From a virus: DNA of 31,607 nucleotides. Below, one piece after another: positions 12,513 to 21,110 of the stretch. The first letter of the stretch is position 1. Each line of letters begins with the position of its first letter. The notes under the pieces are model-generated. The model was not told the origin of the DNA. It made no database searches and was given only the letters and a program-made list of their open reading frames with translations. The DNA lies in the IMG/VR virus record IMGVR_UViG_3300021347_000452, positions 1 to 31,607 of that record, one strand, 5' to 3'. The translations under genes were made by a program, and so were the position numbers.

Positions 12513-12728
12513 ATGACTATTACTTCTAAGTTCAAAAAAGACATCACAACTCTCCGGTCTGCAGCCAATGGGGAATTCTTCCTTGACGTAAAGAATCCAA
12601 AACTTTACAAGAAGGTTCGTAAATTTTATGAGAATGATGGTGTCACTTTTTCTGGTGATCCTCTCGATGATTATGATATTCTCATAGATTGTATTGCAGA
12701 AGACCTTGAAAGTGTGGAAGTTGGTTGA
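12513..12728 (+). CDS. Conserved small phage protein
   Basis: This 71-residue protein begins MTITSKFKKDITTLRSAANG and continues with KLYKKVRKFYENDGVTFSGDPLDDYD. From memory similar small proteins occur in other T4-like cyanophages; no function is known. It is mixed charged and probably soluble. It is first behind the early promoter at 12462 and its stop overlaps the next start (TGATG). Confidence 0.65.
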   Translation: MTITSKFKKDITTLRSAANGEFFLDVKNPKLYKKVRKFYENDGVTFSGDPLDDYDILIDCIAEDLESVEVG

Positions 12729-12964
12729 TGAAAGTTCTTCTAGAACATTTTCCTTATCGATACGTTGAGTGTGGTACATTGGAAATCAATGGTATGCCCG
12801 ACTATCGAATTCAAAAGGCAGACAGTTGGAGTAAACGTTACAGTGATATGTATCTGTGCGATAACCAGATGCAAATGTTGACCGCAATGGAAGACCTAGA
12901 CTATACGAAATGGTTAGATCCGGCAGGAGTTCCTTGTTATGTAAGGGACAGAGTTTTTAGATAA
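12728..12964 (+). CDS. Hypothetical protein
   Basis: This 78-residue ORF starts at ATG 12728, overlapping the upstream TGA by one base. It is rich in Tyr, Asp and Trp (HFPYRYVECGTLEING, DNQMQMLTAMEDLDY). No domain is recognised. Co-transcription with the upstream gene is likely. Confidence 0.6.
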   Translation: MKVLLEHFPYRYVECGTLEINGMPDYRIQKADSWSKRYSDMYLCDNQMQMLTAMEDLDYTKWLDPAGVPCYVRDRVFR

Positions 12965-12965
12965 T

Positions 12966-12973
12966 AATAAATA
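12966..12973 (+). promoter_or_regulatory. Late promoter
   Basis: AATAAATA lies 22 bp upstream of the ATG at 12995. Confidence 0.55.
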
Positions 12974-12994
12974 GAACAGATTTGTATTTCGATT

Positions 12995-13249
12995 ATGTCT
13001 AGTAGAAAAACATCAGATACTGGAGCATATATGTCTCAGTATGATCAGGAAGTGGAAACCAGACTTAAGGCTCTTGAGGCTGGTGTCAAAAAGGTTAGGG
13101 AAGAAGTTCAAAAAAAGAATTCCGCCCCTGCCGTAACTGCTCCTGCTCCGGTTAGTGGTGATCTAGAAGCCAAAGTAGACTTGTTACTTAGTATTCTAAA
13201 ACAGGCACCTGGTCTTAATATTGAAAAACTGTCTAAAGGTAAACTCTGA
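12995..13249 (+). CDS. Small coiled-coil-like structural candidate
   Basis: This 84-residue protein has a helical, charged N-terminal half (YDQEVETRLKALEAGVKKVR), an Ala/Pro/Val-rich hinge (SAPAVTAPAPVSG) and a short C-terminal helix (LEAKVDLLLSILKQ). The layout suggests two helices joined by a flexible linker, as in small virion or assembly proteins. The late promoter upstream agrees. Function unknown. Confidence 0.55.
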   Translation: MSSRKTSDTGAYMSQYDQEVETRLKALEAGVKKVREEVQKKNSAPAVTAPAPVSGDLEAKVDLLLSILKQAPGLNIEKLSKGKL

Positions 13250-13302
13250 TATGAGTTTCTTGCTTCTCTAAAGTGCAAGTGGCTCGGCATGAACCCTATA
13301 CT

Positions 13303-13331
13303 AGGAGGTCTTGACAAAGGCCTCCTTTTTT
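13303..13331 (+). terminator. Rho-independent terminator
   Basis: AGGAGG (13303-13308) pairs with CCTCCT (13321-13326), followed by a T-run to 13331. The loop contains TTGACA, the -35 box of the next promoter. Confidence 0.8.
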
Positions 13332-13357
13332 AATACAATACATACAGAGATATTGTA
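13311..13357 (+). promoter_or_regulatory. Early promoter of the glycan island, with operator-like repeat
   Basis: TTGACA (13311-13316), 17-bp spacer, TACAAT (13334-13339). The -35 lies in the loop of the preceding terminator and the spacer in its right arm. TACAATA (13334-13340) and TATTGTA (13351-13357) form an inverted repeat over the -10 and start site, a possible operator. Confidence 0.7.
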
Positions 13358-13366
13358 ATTATTCAT

Positions 13367-13870
13367 ATGAAGATTGGTTTTAACTGTAGTTCCTTTGACT
13401 TGTTTCATGCAGGACATGTGACAATGTTGAAGATGGAAAAAGAACTATGTGATTATCTTGTAGTTGCTCTTCAGGTTGATCCTACTATTGATAGACCAGG
13501 TATCAAAAACAAACCCACCCAGAGTGTGTACGAGAGGTATGTTCAACTCCAAGGTTGTAAGTATGTTGATGAGATCTTGGTGTATGAAACTGAAGATGAT
13601 TTGTTGAACATGATCAAGACACAGAGGATGGATATTCGGTTCTTGAGTGAGGAGTATAAGGACAGAGACTTCACTGGAAAAGAATATTGTATTGACAATG
13701 GTATCGAGATCCATTATCACTTGAGACGACATAAGTATTCTTCTACTGAACTCCGTAAACGAGTTTATACCCTAGAGAAACAGAGGTTGGATAAACTTAA
13801 ACAGGAACCTGAAGTCAGAGAACCTGCACAATATTCCACAGATATTCTAAAAAAATACGAGGTAAAATGA
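13367..13870 (+). CDS. TagD-like cytidylyltransferase
   Basis: This 167-residue nucleotidyltransferase has the HxGH motif (FHAGHVTML, H14 and H17) and the SSTELR motif near 125-130. Both are typical of glycerol-3-phosphate cytidylyltransferases and related CTP enzymes. The core ends at about 133; the remaining 34 residues are a charged extension not usual in TagD. It would make a CDP-activated polyol or sugar precursor. It is the first gene of the glycan island and overlaps RmlB by 4 nt (ATGA), indicating one operon. Confidence 0.8.
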   Translation: MKIGFNCSSFDLFHAGHVTMLKMEKELCDYLVVALQVDPTIDRPGIKNKPTQSVYERYVQLQGCKYVDEILVYETEDDLLNMIKTQRMDIRFLSEEYKDRDFTGKEYCIDNGIEIHYHLRRHKYSSTELRKRVYTLEKQRLDKLKQEPEVREPAQYSTDILKKYEVK

Positions 13871-14784
13871 GTATTCTAGTTACGGGTGGGGCTGGGTTTA
13901 TTGGAAGTAATCTTCTTCATTACCTAGAACAGTTTGGTGAAGAAGTTATCTGTGTAGATAAACTTTCATATGCTGCAGATGAAACTAATCTTCCAGATTA
14001 TGTAAAGTTTTATCGGACAGATATTGCTGATGAGGAATCAGTAAGAGATGTATTTCAGAATGAAAGTATTACAAAGATTTTTCATCTTGCTGCAGAAAGT
14101 CATGTAGACAATTCAATCAAAGATTGTAAACCTTTCATTTATTCTAATATTATTGGTACTGTCAATCTTCTTCGGTGTGCATTAGAACATGAAGTAAGTA
14201 GATTTATGCATATCTCTACTGATGAGGTGTTTGGTTCTATTGCATATGGTTCCTTCAATGAGATATCACGGTATAGACCAAGGAATCCATACTCTGCGTC
14301 TAAGGCTTCGAGTGATCATTTTGTAAATGCATACCACACTACATACGGATTACCAACTATTATTACAAACTGTTCTAATAACTATGGTCCACGACAATAC
14401 CATGAGAAGATGGTTCCTAAAACTATCTTAAGTCTTATGAATGATAGACCAGTTGATGTGTATGGTAATGGATTACAAATTCGTGACTGGATCTATGTTG
14501 ATGATCATTGTAAGGCCCTTGTAGAACTTTCTAAGAGGGGTAGAGTGGGTCAGAGTTATAATGTTGGTGGTGAATGTGAACTTAAGAACATTGAACTTGT
14601 TCATATGATTGCTAAACTAATGAAGAAAGAACCAAATATTAACTTTGTTGAAGATAGACTTGGACATGATCAAAGATATTCAACATCCAATGATAAGATC
14701 GCAACTGAAACACCTTGGACTGTATCGACACATATCGAAGAAGGTCTCTTAAAAACTATCAAATATTATTATGAACAGAACTGA
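13867..14784 (+). CDS. rmlB: dTDP-glucose 4,6-dehydratase
   Basis: This 305-residue extended short-chain dehydrogenase has a GGAGFIGS NAD-binding motif at 7-14. The catalytic triad is T118-D119-E120 (STDEVFG) with Y142 and K146 (YSASK). AAESHVDNS and GPRQYHEKMVPK are characteristic of RmlB. It converts dTDP-glucose to dTDP-4-keto-6-deoxyglucose, the entry point of dTDP-deoxysugars. No glucose-1-phosphate thymidylyltransferase (RmlA) is present in the window, so the host or a distant gene must supply dTDP-glucose. It overlaps RmlC by 14 nt. Confidence 0.9.
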   Translation: MSILVTGGAGFIGSNLLHYLEQFGEEVICVDKLSYAADETNLPDYVKFYRTDIADEESVRDVFQNESITKIFHLAAESHVDNSIKDCKPFIYSNIIGTVNLLRCALEHEVSRFMHISTDEVFGSIAYGSFNEISRYRPRNPYSASKASSDHFVNAYHTTYGLPTIITNCSNNYGPRQYHEKMVPKTILSLMNDRPVDVYGNGLQIRDWIYVDDHCKALVELSKRGRVGQSYNVGGECELKNIELVHMIAKLMKKEPNINFVEDRLGHDQRYSTSNDKIATETPWTVSTHIEEGLLKTIKYYYEQN

Positions 14785-15307
14785 TACTCCCCTTAAGGAC
14801 GCATTTGTTATTCAAGTAGATAAGTATAAAGATCGTAGAGGATTCTTTCTAGAATCTTACAACTCTAATTCATTCAAAGAGATTGGGTTAGATGTTGAGT
14901 TTGTTCAAGACAATCACTCCAACTCTTCAGTAAATGTCCTCAGAGGACTTCATTATCAGGTAGAGAAACCACAAGGTAAACTTGTTCGGTGTATGTCCGG
15001 ACGGATTCTGGATGTCATAGTAGACTTGAGAGAGTCCTCAGAGACTTTTGGTGAGTCGTATTCAATTGATTTACACTCGCCAGAAGTCATGTTGTGGGTT
15101 CCGCCAGGGTTTGCTCATGGGTTTTATTGTATGCTAGACAACTGTCATGTTGCATATAAAACTACTGACTATTACTACAAAGAGTACGATAGAACTCTTC
15201 TGTGGAATGATAAAGACCTTGGTATTCCATGGTCAACACCAACACCAATCCTTTCGGACAAAGATAAACTAGGTAAGACTATGAGTGAGTGTGAAAAGTA
15301 TGACTGA
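14771..15307 (+). CDS. rmlC: dTDP-4-dehydrorhamnose 3,5-epimerase
   Basis: This 178-residue cupin has the RmlC signatures GFFLESYN, RGLHYQ with the catalytic His at 61, DLR at 85-87, PPGFAHGFY at 111-119 and a Tyr cluster at 134-136 positioned like the catalytic Tyr. It epimerises the RmlB product at C3 and C5 towards dTDP-rhamnose-type sugars. It lies between rmlB and a reductase-like gene, the usual pathway order, with overlaps at both ends. Confidence 0.92.
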   Translation: MNRTDTPLKDAFVIQVDKYKDRRGFFLESYNSNSFKEIGLDVEFVQDNHSNSSVNVLRGLHYQVEKPQGKLVRCMSGRILDVIVDLRESSETFGESYSIDLHSPEVMLWVPPGFAHGFYCMLDNCHVAYKTTDYYYKEYDRTLLWNDKDLGIPWSTPTPILSDKDKLGKTMSECEKYD

Positions 15308-16121
15308 CCTTTCTTTATTTGGAGGAACTGGATATATTGGTTCAACATATGAACGAATGTACCCCGGTAATGTAATCATTCCTCGTGGTCAAAGACATTT
15401 TGATACCAAGAATGTGTTGTATTTTATTAGTACAACAACTAATCAGAATGTCTTTCAGGATCTACAGGTTGATATCGATGTCAATCTAAAAATCTTTACT
15501 GAATTCTTATCGCATTGTAAGAGAACTGATACTGTAATCAACTTTGTAAGTTCAGGATTTGTTTATGGTAATGATATTCTAGATGCTAAAGAGACTGACT
15601 GTTGTAATCCAACTGGGTTCTATTCTATTACTAAAAGATGTGCAGAACAACTTCTGGTCTCTTATTGTGAGACCTTTGGTATCAAGTATCGTATCTTTAG
15701 AATTGGTAATGTCTTTGGTATTGATTCAACAGTATCACAGGGTAAGAATGTTCTAGGTTATATGATCCGTCGTCTGAAGAATGATGACTATATCGTATTG
15801 TATGATGGTGGTAACTATGTCAAAGACTACATGTATGTCGAAGATGTGTGTAGTGCAATGAACTTATTGATGGAGACATCATTTACCAATCAAATCTATA
15901 ATATTGGTACTGGTGTGTCTCGTTCATTCAGAGAAGTTATCGAGTTTGCAAAAAACTATGTTAGGAGTAATAGTGAGTTGATTAGTGTAGAGATGCCTGA
16001 GGAACAGAAGTATCTACAGATTAAAAACTTTACAATGAATGTAGATAAACTTTCATTCTATGGTCATGTTCCAAACCTCACAATTGATACTGGAGTCGAA
16101 ATGATGTGTAAAGCATATTGA
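15300..16121 (+). CDS. NAD-dependent epimerase/reductase, RmlD-like position
   Basis: This 273-residue protein starts at ATG 15300 (MTDLSLFGGTGYIGS), with the Rossmann motif at about 8-14. A GTG at 15285 would add five residues. SSGFVYG and YSITK supply the Ser/Tyr/Lys triad. The position after rmlBC suggests it reduces the 4-keto group, but RmlD hallmarks are not clear and it could be a different reductase or epimerase. It overlaps the rmlC end by 8 nt. Confidence 0.75.
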   Translation: MTDLSLFGGTGYIGSTYERMYPGNVIIPRGQRHFDTKNVLYFISTTTNQNVFQDLQVDIDVNLKIFTEFLSHCKRTDTVINFVSSGFVYGNDILDAKETDCCNPTGFYSITKRCAEQLLVSYCETFGIKYRIFRIGNVFGIDSTVSQGKNVLGYMIRRLKNDDYIVLYDGGNYVKDYMYVEDVCSAMNLLMETSFTNQIYNIGTGVSRSFREVIEFAKNYVRSNSELISVEMPEEQKYLQIKNFTMNVDKLSFYGHVPNLTIDTGVEMMCKAY

Positions 16122-16143
16122 CTACAGAACAATTTTTAGGTAA

Positions 16144-16151
16144 AATAAATA
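16144..16151 (+). promoter_or_regulatory. Late promoter
   Basis: AATAAATA lies in the only clear gap of the early glycan island, 21 bp before the GME-like gene, allowing late transcription of the distal genes. Confidence 0.6.
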
Positions 16152-16171
16152 GTAAGTAACAAATTAAATGT

Positions 16172-17236
16172 ATGTCTGAATTTAAGAAAACCGCACTAGT
16201 ACTTGGTGCGGGTGGTTTTATTGGTAGTCATATGGTGAAGAGACTACGATCAGAAGGATACTGGGTACGTGGTGTTGACCTAAAGAGACCAGAGTATTCT
16301 GACACTGAAGCAAACGAATTCATTCAAGGTGACTTGAGGGATAGAAGTTTTGTCCGTCGTTGTATTCGTACCACTGGTGTCAATGGTGGTTTCTATTCAC
16401 AGATTGTTGACAAGTTTCTGTCACCCTTTGATGAAATTTATCAGTTTGCTGCTGATATGGGTGGTGCGGGATTTGTATTCACTGGTGAGAACGATGCAGA
16501 TATCATGCATAACTCTGTGTCTATCAATCTGAATGTCCTTGAAGAGCAACATCTTCTTAATTTAGATAAGGATGTAAACAAGACTAAGATCTTCTACTCT
16601 GGTTCTGCATGTATGTACCCAGAGCATAACCAACTAGACCCTGATAATCCTGACTGTCGTGAAGAATCTGCATATCCTGCAGCACCAGACTCAGAGTATG
16701 GGTGGGAGAAACTATTCTCTGAGCGTCTCTACTTTGCTTACAATCGTAACCATGGGATCCCTGTTCGGGTTGCTAGGTATCACAATATCTTCGGACCTGA
16801 AGGAACCTGGGACGGTGGAAGAGAGAAGGCACCAGCTGCAATCTGCCGTAAAGTTGCTTACCTCCCGAACGTCGGTGGAGGTATCGAGGTGTGGGGAGAT
16901 GGCTTACAAACTCGTTCCTTCTTGTACATTGACGAATGCATTGAAGCAACTCGACGACTAATGGACAGTGACTTTATTGGTCCTGTGAATATTGGCTCTG
17001 AAGAAATGGTTACTATCAATCAACTCGTAGAGACTGCAGCTAAAATTTCTAATAAAGTAGTTAGAAAGATTTATAAACTGGATGCACCTTTGGGTGTCCG
17101 TGGTCGTAACTCTAACAATGATCTCATTCGTGAGGAACTTGGATGGGATTACTCTCAAAGTCTTGAAGAGGGTATCCGTAAAACATACGAATGGATCTGT
17201 ATACAAATTGAGGAAAGAACTGATGAAAGTCTTTGA
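16172..17236 (+). CDS. GDP-mannose 3,5-epimerase-like protein
   Basis: This 354-residue protein resembles plant GDP-mannose 3,5-epimerase closely in motif order: GAGGFIGSH, AADMGGAGF, SGSACMYPE with C147, SEYGWEKL with Y176 and K180, GTWDGGREKAPAAICRK with K219, WGDGLQTRSFLYIDEC, GVRGRNSNN. The catalytic residues of the Arabidopsis enzyme (C145, Y174, K178, K217) are all matched at a constant +2 offset. It would turn GDP-mannose into GDP-L-galactose or GDP-L-gulose. It overlaps the next gene by 14 nt. Confidence 0.88.
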   Translation: MSEFKKTALVLGAGGFIGSHMVKRLRSEGYWVRGVDLKRPEYSDTEANEFIQGDLRDRSFVRRCIRTTGVNGGFYSQIVDKFLSPFDEIYQFAADMGGAGFVFTGENDADIMHNSVSINLNVLEEQHLLNLDKDVNKTKIFYSGSACMYPEHNQLDPDNPDCREESAYPAAPDSEYGWEKLFSERLYFAYNRNHGIPVRVARYHNIFGPEGTWDGGREKAPAAICRKVAYLPNVGGGIEVWGDGLQTRSFLYIDECIEATRRLMDSDFIGPVNIGSEEMVTINQLVETAAKISNKVVRKIYKLDAPLGVRGRNSNNDLIREELGWDYSQSLEEGIRKTYEWICIQIEERTDESL

Positions 17237-18107
17237 TGTATTTCTATTTGGTTATGAGTTAGATCTACTTGAGATTCGTATGAATCTTCTTGATCCTTAT
17301 GTTGATTACTTTGTATTCAGTGAAGGTGGTAAGACATTCTCTGGTGAAGACAAAGGTTTTGTATTTAAGAAAACTGACAAGAGATTTAAGAAGTTCAAAA
17401 ATAAAATCATCTATACTAAAATTGAAGAACCAACACCTGAACAACTTCATGTACAAGGTGTAAAGTATAATGTAAAGAAAGAATCTTTCATGAGAGATAC
17501 TTTTTACAAGGATAGTATCATGGATGTTCTCAAAGAACATTGTTCTGATGAAGATGTAATCATCTGGTCTGATCTAGATGAAGTACCTAACCCAGAAGTC
17601 ATTGAACAGATTAAAGACTTCTATGAACCTGGTACGGTATATAACTTTGCACAGGATAACTACCAAGCTGCATTGAATTGGTTTGAAACTACGGGCACTA
17701 TTACCTCTCAGACACAAGACTTCTCTTATGAAGAAGAAGGTCCACGTTGGATTGGTACCAAGATGTGTGACTTTGCCACACTAAGTAAGTATTCTTTGAC
17801 TAACATTAGACGTGAACTTCCTCAAGAGAATAATCTAAGGATTTATCCTGGTGGTTGGCATTGGAGTACGGTTGGTAGTGATGAAGAGTGTACTATGTAC
17901 GAGAGAGTGATGAAGAAGATTAAGTCTTCTGCACACACTGAACTCAACAATGAAAAACTGATTAGTGAACTCGAACAGAGATTGAAAGATGGTCGGTCAC
18001 CATTGGGTCAGGACAATGCAGCATACTGTATTACTCACTTTGATGAAGATAGGTTCCCACAGTATCTCATTGACAACCAAGAGAAGTATTCTTATTTGAT
18101 CAAATGA
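17223..18107 (+). CDS. GT17-like glycosyltransferase
   Basis: This 294-residue protein starts at ATG 17223, inside the upstream gene's end. It has the features of glycosyltransferase family 17 (GlcNAc-transferase III type): MKVFDVFLFGYELDLLEIRM at the N-terminus, FSEGGKTFSG near 33-41, RDTFYKDSI, and the metal-binding D117-x-D119 in IIWSDLDEVP. GGWHWSTVG lies near the C-terminus. The sugar specificity cannot be read from the sequence. It overlaps the next gene by 4 nt. Confidence 0.78.
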   Translation: MKVFDVFLFGYELDLLEIRMNLLDPYVDYFVFSEGGKTFSGEDKGFVFKKTDKRFKKFKNKIIYTKIEEPTPEQLHVQGVKYNVKKESFMRDTFYKDSIMDVLKEHCSDEDVIIWSDLDEVPNPEVIEQIKDFYEPGTVYNFAQDNYQAALNWFETTGTITSQTQDFSYEEEGPRWIGTKMCDFATLSKYSLTNIRRELPQENNLRIYPGGWHWSTVGSDEECTMYERVMKKIKSSAHTELNNEKLISELEQRLKDGRSPLGQDNAAYCITHFDEDRFPQYLIDNQEKYSYLIK

Positions 18108-19069
18108 TTGTAACTGAAATCTATAGGGGTTCTGGACTGGGAAACCAGATTTGGAACCTGGTGGTATCTAGAATCCTTGCACATAGACATGGATATAAGT
18201 GGGGCGTAAAAAAATCCACACCATTTAAGGCACGTAAGTTTATGCCTGACTTTGACTATGGTGAAGAAGTAACAGGTGGTCATACTCCTAGAGAGGGACA
18301 ACCACCAGAATCATTACCTGATGGTATCACTCATTACATTCGTGAGAGGAATGATCCTCTTCCACAGTGTGGTCATAGTGGTATCTTTTTTGATCCTGGT
18401 CTATGGAATAATCTTCCTGACAACTCAAAGATTGATGGTCTCTTTCAGTGTTTAGAGTATATCAATGACTGTAAGGATGATATTCGTCAGTGGTTATCTC
18501 ATAATGTAAATGTTACTGAGTATTCTGATGAAGATATTTGTGTCATTCACTTCCGTGGTGGTGAGTATTTGATTACTGCATCATGGTTAGAACCAAAGTT
18601 CTATGAGAATGCCCGTGATAGAATGTTGGAACACAACCCCAATATGAAGTTTGTGGTTGTGACTGATGATCCAGAGAATGCAAACAAGTTCATCCCCTGG
18701 GCCAAGGTAGTAGGTGCAACTACACTCAAGGAACAAGAAGACATTGAACAGGGAACAGGTTTCTTCAAATACAGAGGAGGTAATATCGGTGTTGATTATT
18801 CTATTCTACATAATGCTAGGAACGTCATTATGTCCGCATCAACATTCTCCTTCTGGCCAGTATGGACATCTAATGTCTCACCCAAGGTCATTGCACCCAA
18901 GTACTGGTTTGACCATAAAACTTCCAATGGTTGGTGGAGAGGCGACGATATGATCGTTAAGGATTGGGATTATATTGATAGAGAAGGTAAACTCTTCAAT
19001 GGTCCTGATTGTCAAAAGGGGTATGATCTTTACAGACTCACGACTCCATACTATAATTTTATGAGATAG
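18104..19069 (+). CDS. GT11-like glycosyltransferase with altered active-site motif
   Basis: This 321-residue protein has the frame of alpha-1,2-fucosyltransferase-type (GT11) enzymes: an N-terminal GSGLGNQIWNL, and SASTFSFWPVWTS followed by VIAPKYWF near the C-terminus. The central donor-binding motif reads HFRGGEYL in place of the usual H-x-R-R-G-D-Y. It could use a GDP-sugar other than GDP-fucose, for instance GDP-galactose from the GME-like enzyme two genes upstream; that is speculation. It begins at ATGA with the GT17 gene. Confidence 0.65.
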   Translation: MIVTEIYRGSGLGNQIWNLVVSRILAHRHGYKWGVKKSTPFKARKFMPDFDYGEEVTGGHTPREGQPPESLPDGITHYIRERNDPLPQCGHSGIFFDPGLWNNLPDNSKIDGLFQCLEYINDCKDDIRQWLSHNVNVTEYSDEDICVIHFRGGEYLITASWLEPKFYENARDRMLEHNPNMKFVVVTDDPENANKFIPWAKVVGATTLKEQEDIEQGTGFFKYRGGNIGVDYSILHNARNVIMSASTFSFWPVWTSNVSPKVIAPKYWFDHKTSNGWWRGDDMIVKDWDYIDREGKLFNGPDCQKGYDLYRLTTPYYNFMR

Positions 19070-19077
19070 AGAGTACC

Positions 19078-20373
19078 ATGTATCAGTTGATTGAAAACTT
19101 CATTCAATCCGCTAAGGAGATGGATGATAATGTGTTTCCATTCATGGCTAACAAAGATTGGAAGCCAGGTAACAATGTATATTACTCTGGACCTTATTGG
19201 AATGACCTAGAGGCACAGGAACTTATCTATGCAGTAATGAAAGGTAAGTGGTTGTCCTCTGGTGAGAAGGTGAATAAGTTTGAGAAAGAGTTCTCTAATA
19301 GATTTGATTTCGGTCACTCTGTTATGGTGAATTCTGGTTCATCAGCAAACCTAGTGATGATTGCTGCACTGAAGAAATACTATGGGTGGGAAGATGGTGA
19401 TGAGATTATTGTATGTTCTTGTGGTTTTGCAACTACCATTGCACCAGTGGTTCAAGCTGGTCTGAAGCCAGTCTTCGTTGATATCAACTGGGATGACCTG
19501 AACTGGAATATGGATCAGGTAGAAGAGAAGATTACTGAAAGAACTCGTGCAGTATTCTCTTCTCCTGTTCTAGGTAATGCTTATGACATTGATAGGTTGG
19601 TAGAACTTTGTAAGAGAAAGGATATTCATATCATTGCTGACAACTGTGACAGTCTGGGTAGTAAGTATAAAGGTGACTATCTCACCAAACACGCAGTGGC
19701 TGCATCGTGTTCTTTCTATCCTGCACACCATATCTGTACCATTGAAGGTGGTATGGTGTCATCTAATATCAAGGCTATCGTAGACTTGGCTCGTAGTTTT
19801 GCTTGGTGGGGTCGTGGTTGTTATTGTGTAGGACAACAGAACCTACTCTCTAACGGTGTCTGTGGCCGTCGTTTTGATACTTGGTTAGATGGTTACGAAG
19901 ATGTTGTTGATCACAAGTACGTGTTCTCACAGATGGGTTACAACTTGAAACCACTTGACATGCAAGGTGCAGTTGGGTCAGTTCAACTTCTGAAGTTTGA
20001 TGACATTCATAGACTGAGAAGAAAGAATAAGGAACGCATTCAAAGTATCATTGAGACAATCCCTGGTTGTCGTGTAGTGAATGAGCGTGAGGATAGTGAG
20101 ACAAGTTGGTTTGGTGTTCCCATTGTATGTGATGATAAGAAACTAAAACACTCTCTTGTTGCTCATCTTGAGAAGAATAAAGTTCAGACACGTAACTACT
20201 TTGCAGGTAACATTCTTCTTCATCCTGGTTACTCAGATCTTGATGATGCAATGAAGTATCCTGAAGCCAATAAGGTTCTTAATACAGTATTCTTCTTGGG
20301 TTGTTCACCAGTCATTACTGATGATATGATAGACTACATTGAAACAGTCGTAGAGGATTTTAAAAATGCTTGA
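19078..20373 (+). CDS. RfbH-like sugar 3-dehydratase (DegT fold, His replaces Lys)
   Basis: This 431-residue aminotransferase-fold enzyme carries His in place of the PLP-binding lysine: SFYPAHHICTIEGG, H217 at the lysine position. Cysteines at 190 (DNCDSLG), 248, 250 and 262 match the [2Fe-2S] ligand pattern of CDP-4-keto-6-deoxyglucose 3-dehydratase (RfbH/DdhC, E1). Such enzymes use PMP to remove the C3 hydroxyl, giving 3,6-dideoxyhexose precursors. GDP-type ColD also has the His but lacks the cluster. Its partner reductase (E3, DdhD) is not seen here. Confidence 0.85.
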   Translation: MYQLIENFIQSAKEMDDNVFPFMANKDWKPGNNVYYSGPYWNDLEAQELIYAVMKGKWLSSGEKVNKFEKEFSNRFDFGHSVMVNSGSSANLVMIAALKKYYGWEDGDEIIVCSCGFATTIAPVVQAGLKPVFVDINWDDLNWNMDQVEEKITERTRAVFSSPVLGNAYDIDRLVELCKRKDIHIIADNCDSLGSKYKGDYLTKHAVAASCSFYPAHHICTIEGGMVSSNIKAIVDLARSFAWWGRGCYCVGQQNLLSNGVCGRRFDTWLDGYEDVVDHKYVFSQMGYNLKPLDMQGAVGSVQLLKFDDIHRLRRKNKERIQSIIETIPGCRVVNEREDSETSWFGVPIVCDDKKLKHSLVAHLEKNKVQTRNYFAGNILLHPGYSDLDDAMKYPEANKVLNTVFFLGCSPVITDDMIDYIETVVEDFKNA

Positions 20374-21088
20374 TCTATCCAGAGTTACATGCTTTGCGAT
20401 TGACAATACAAATCGAATAGAAGAAACCATCAATGCACTTCACACCTGTAAGAACGTAGCAAATTTTGGGGAGGTTAAGTTAGTTACCACCCCCAACTAC
20501 GTTGAGAAATACAAGGACGAATGCGCATCTGATGGTATTTTAGTACATGAACAAATTAAACCACTTACTAATATTGATGAATACAATTACTACATTCTTT
20601 ACCACCTTCGCAAACACATTGATACAGAGTTTTGCCTCCTCGTCCAGGATCATGCTTTTATTATTAATCCTGATGCTTGGCGGGAAGAGTTTTTTGAATA
20701 CGATTACATCGGAGCCCCATGGCCAATCAGGGACAGAGCATACATCACTCCCTATGGAGAACATCAAAGAGTAGGTAATGGTGGATTTTCATTCAGATCA
20801 AAGAAACTTTTAGAAGTTCCCCGAGTACAATGGATACCATTCAGAGTTGCAGACGTTGCAAAGGACTTCTATAAGATGTTTGGTAGTAATAATACGAATG
20901 AGGACGGTAATATATGTGTTCACAACAAACATATTTATGAGATGAATGGATGTAAGATAGCTCCAGTAGAGATAGCAAAATACTTTTCATATGAGTCCCC
21001 TGTCCCTGAGAACCAAGGTATAATTCCCTTTGGGTTCCACAATAATCTTCCACCTGGTGTCACCGTGGAGGGTTACAACCCCCGATAA
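20366..21088 (+). CDS. DUF5672-like putative glycosyltransferase
   Basis: This 240-residue protein has the motif set of DUF5672 proteins found in bacterial glycan clusters: FCLLVQDHAFIINP near 94-107, EYDYIGAPWPI, VGNGGFSFRSKKLLE, then EDGNICVHN. QDH takes the place of the usual DxD of GT-A folds. It overlaps the dehydratase by 8 nt. Acceptor and donor are unknown. Confidence 0.7.
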   Translation: MLDLSRVTCFAIDNTNRIEETINALHTCKNVANFGEVKLVTTPNYVEKYKDECASDGILVHEQIKPLTNIDEYNYYILYHLRKHIDTEFCLLVQDHAFIINPDAWREEFFEYDYIGAPWPIRDRAYITPYGEHQRVGNGGFSFRSKKLLEVPRVQWIPFRVADVAKDFYKMFGSNNTNEDGNICVHNKHIYEMNGCKIAPVEIAKYFSYESPVPENQGIIPFGFHNNLPPGVTVEGYNPR

Positions 21089-21091
21089 ATA
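21084..21091 (+). promoter_or_regulatory. Late promoter
   Basis: GATAAATA overlaps the DUF5672 gene's stop, 19 bp before the methyltransferase ATG at 21111. Confidence 0.5.
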
Positions 21092-21110
21092 TTTCAAATT
21101 CATTATTACT

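Noticed and set aside
13297-13302. TATACT as a further early promoter
   Set aside because: The sequence 17 bp upstream is GCAAG-like with no -35 match.
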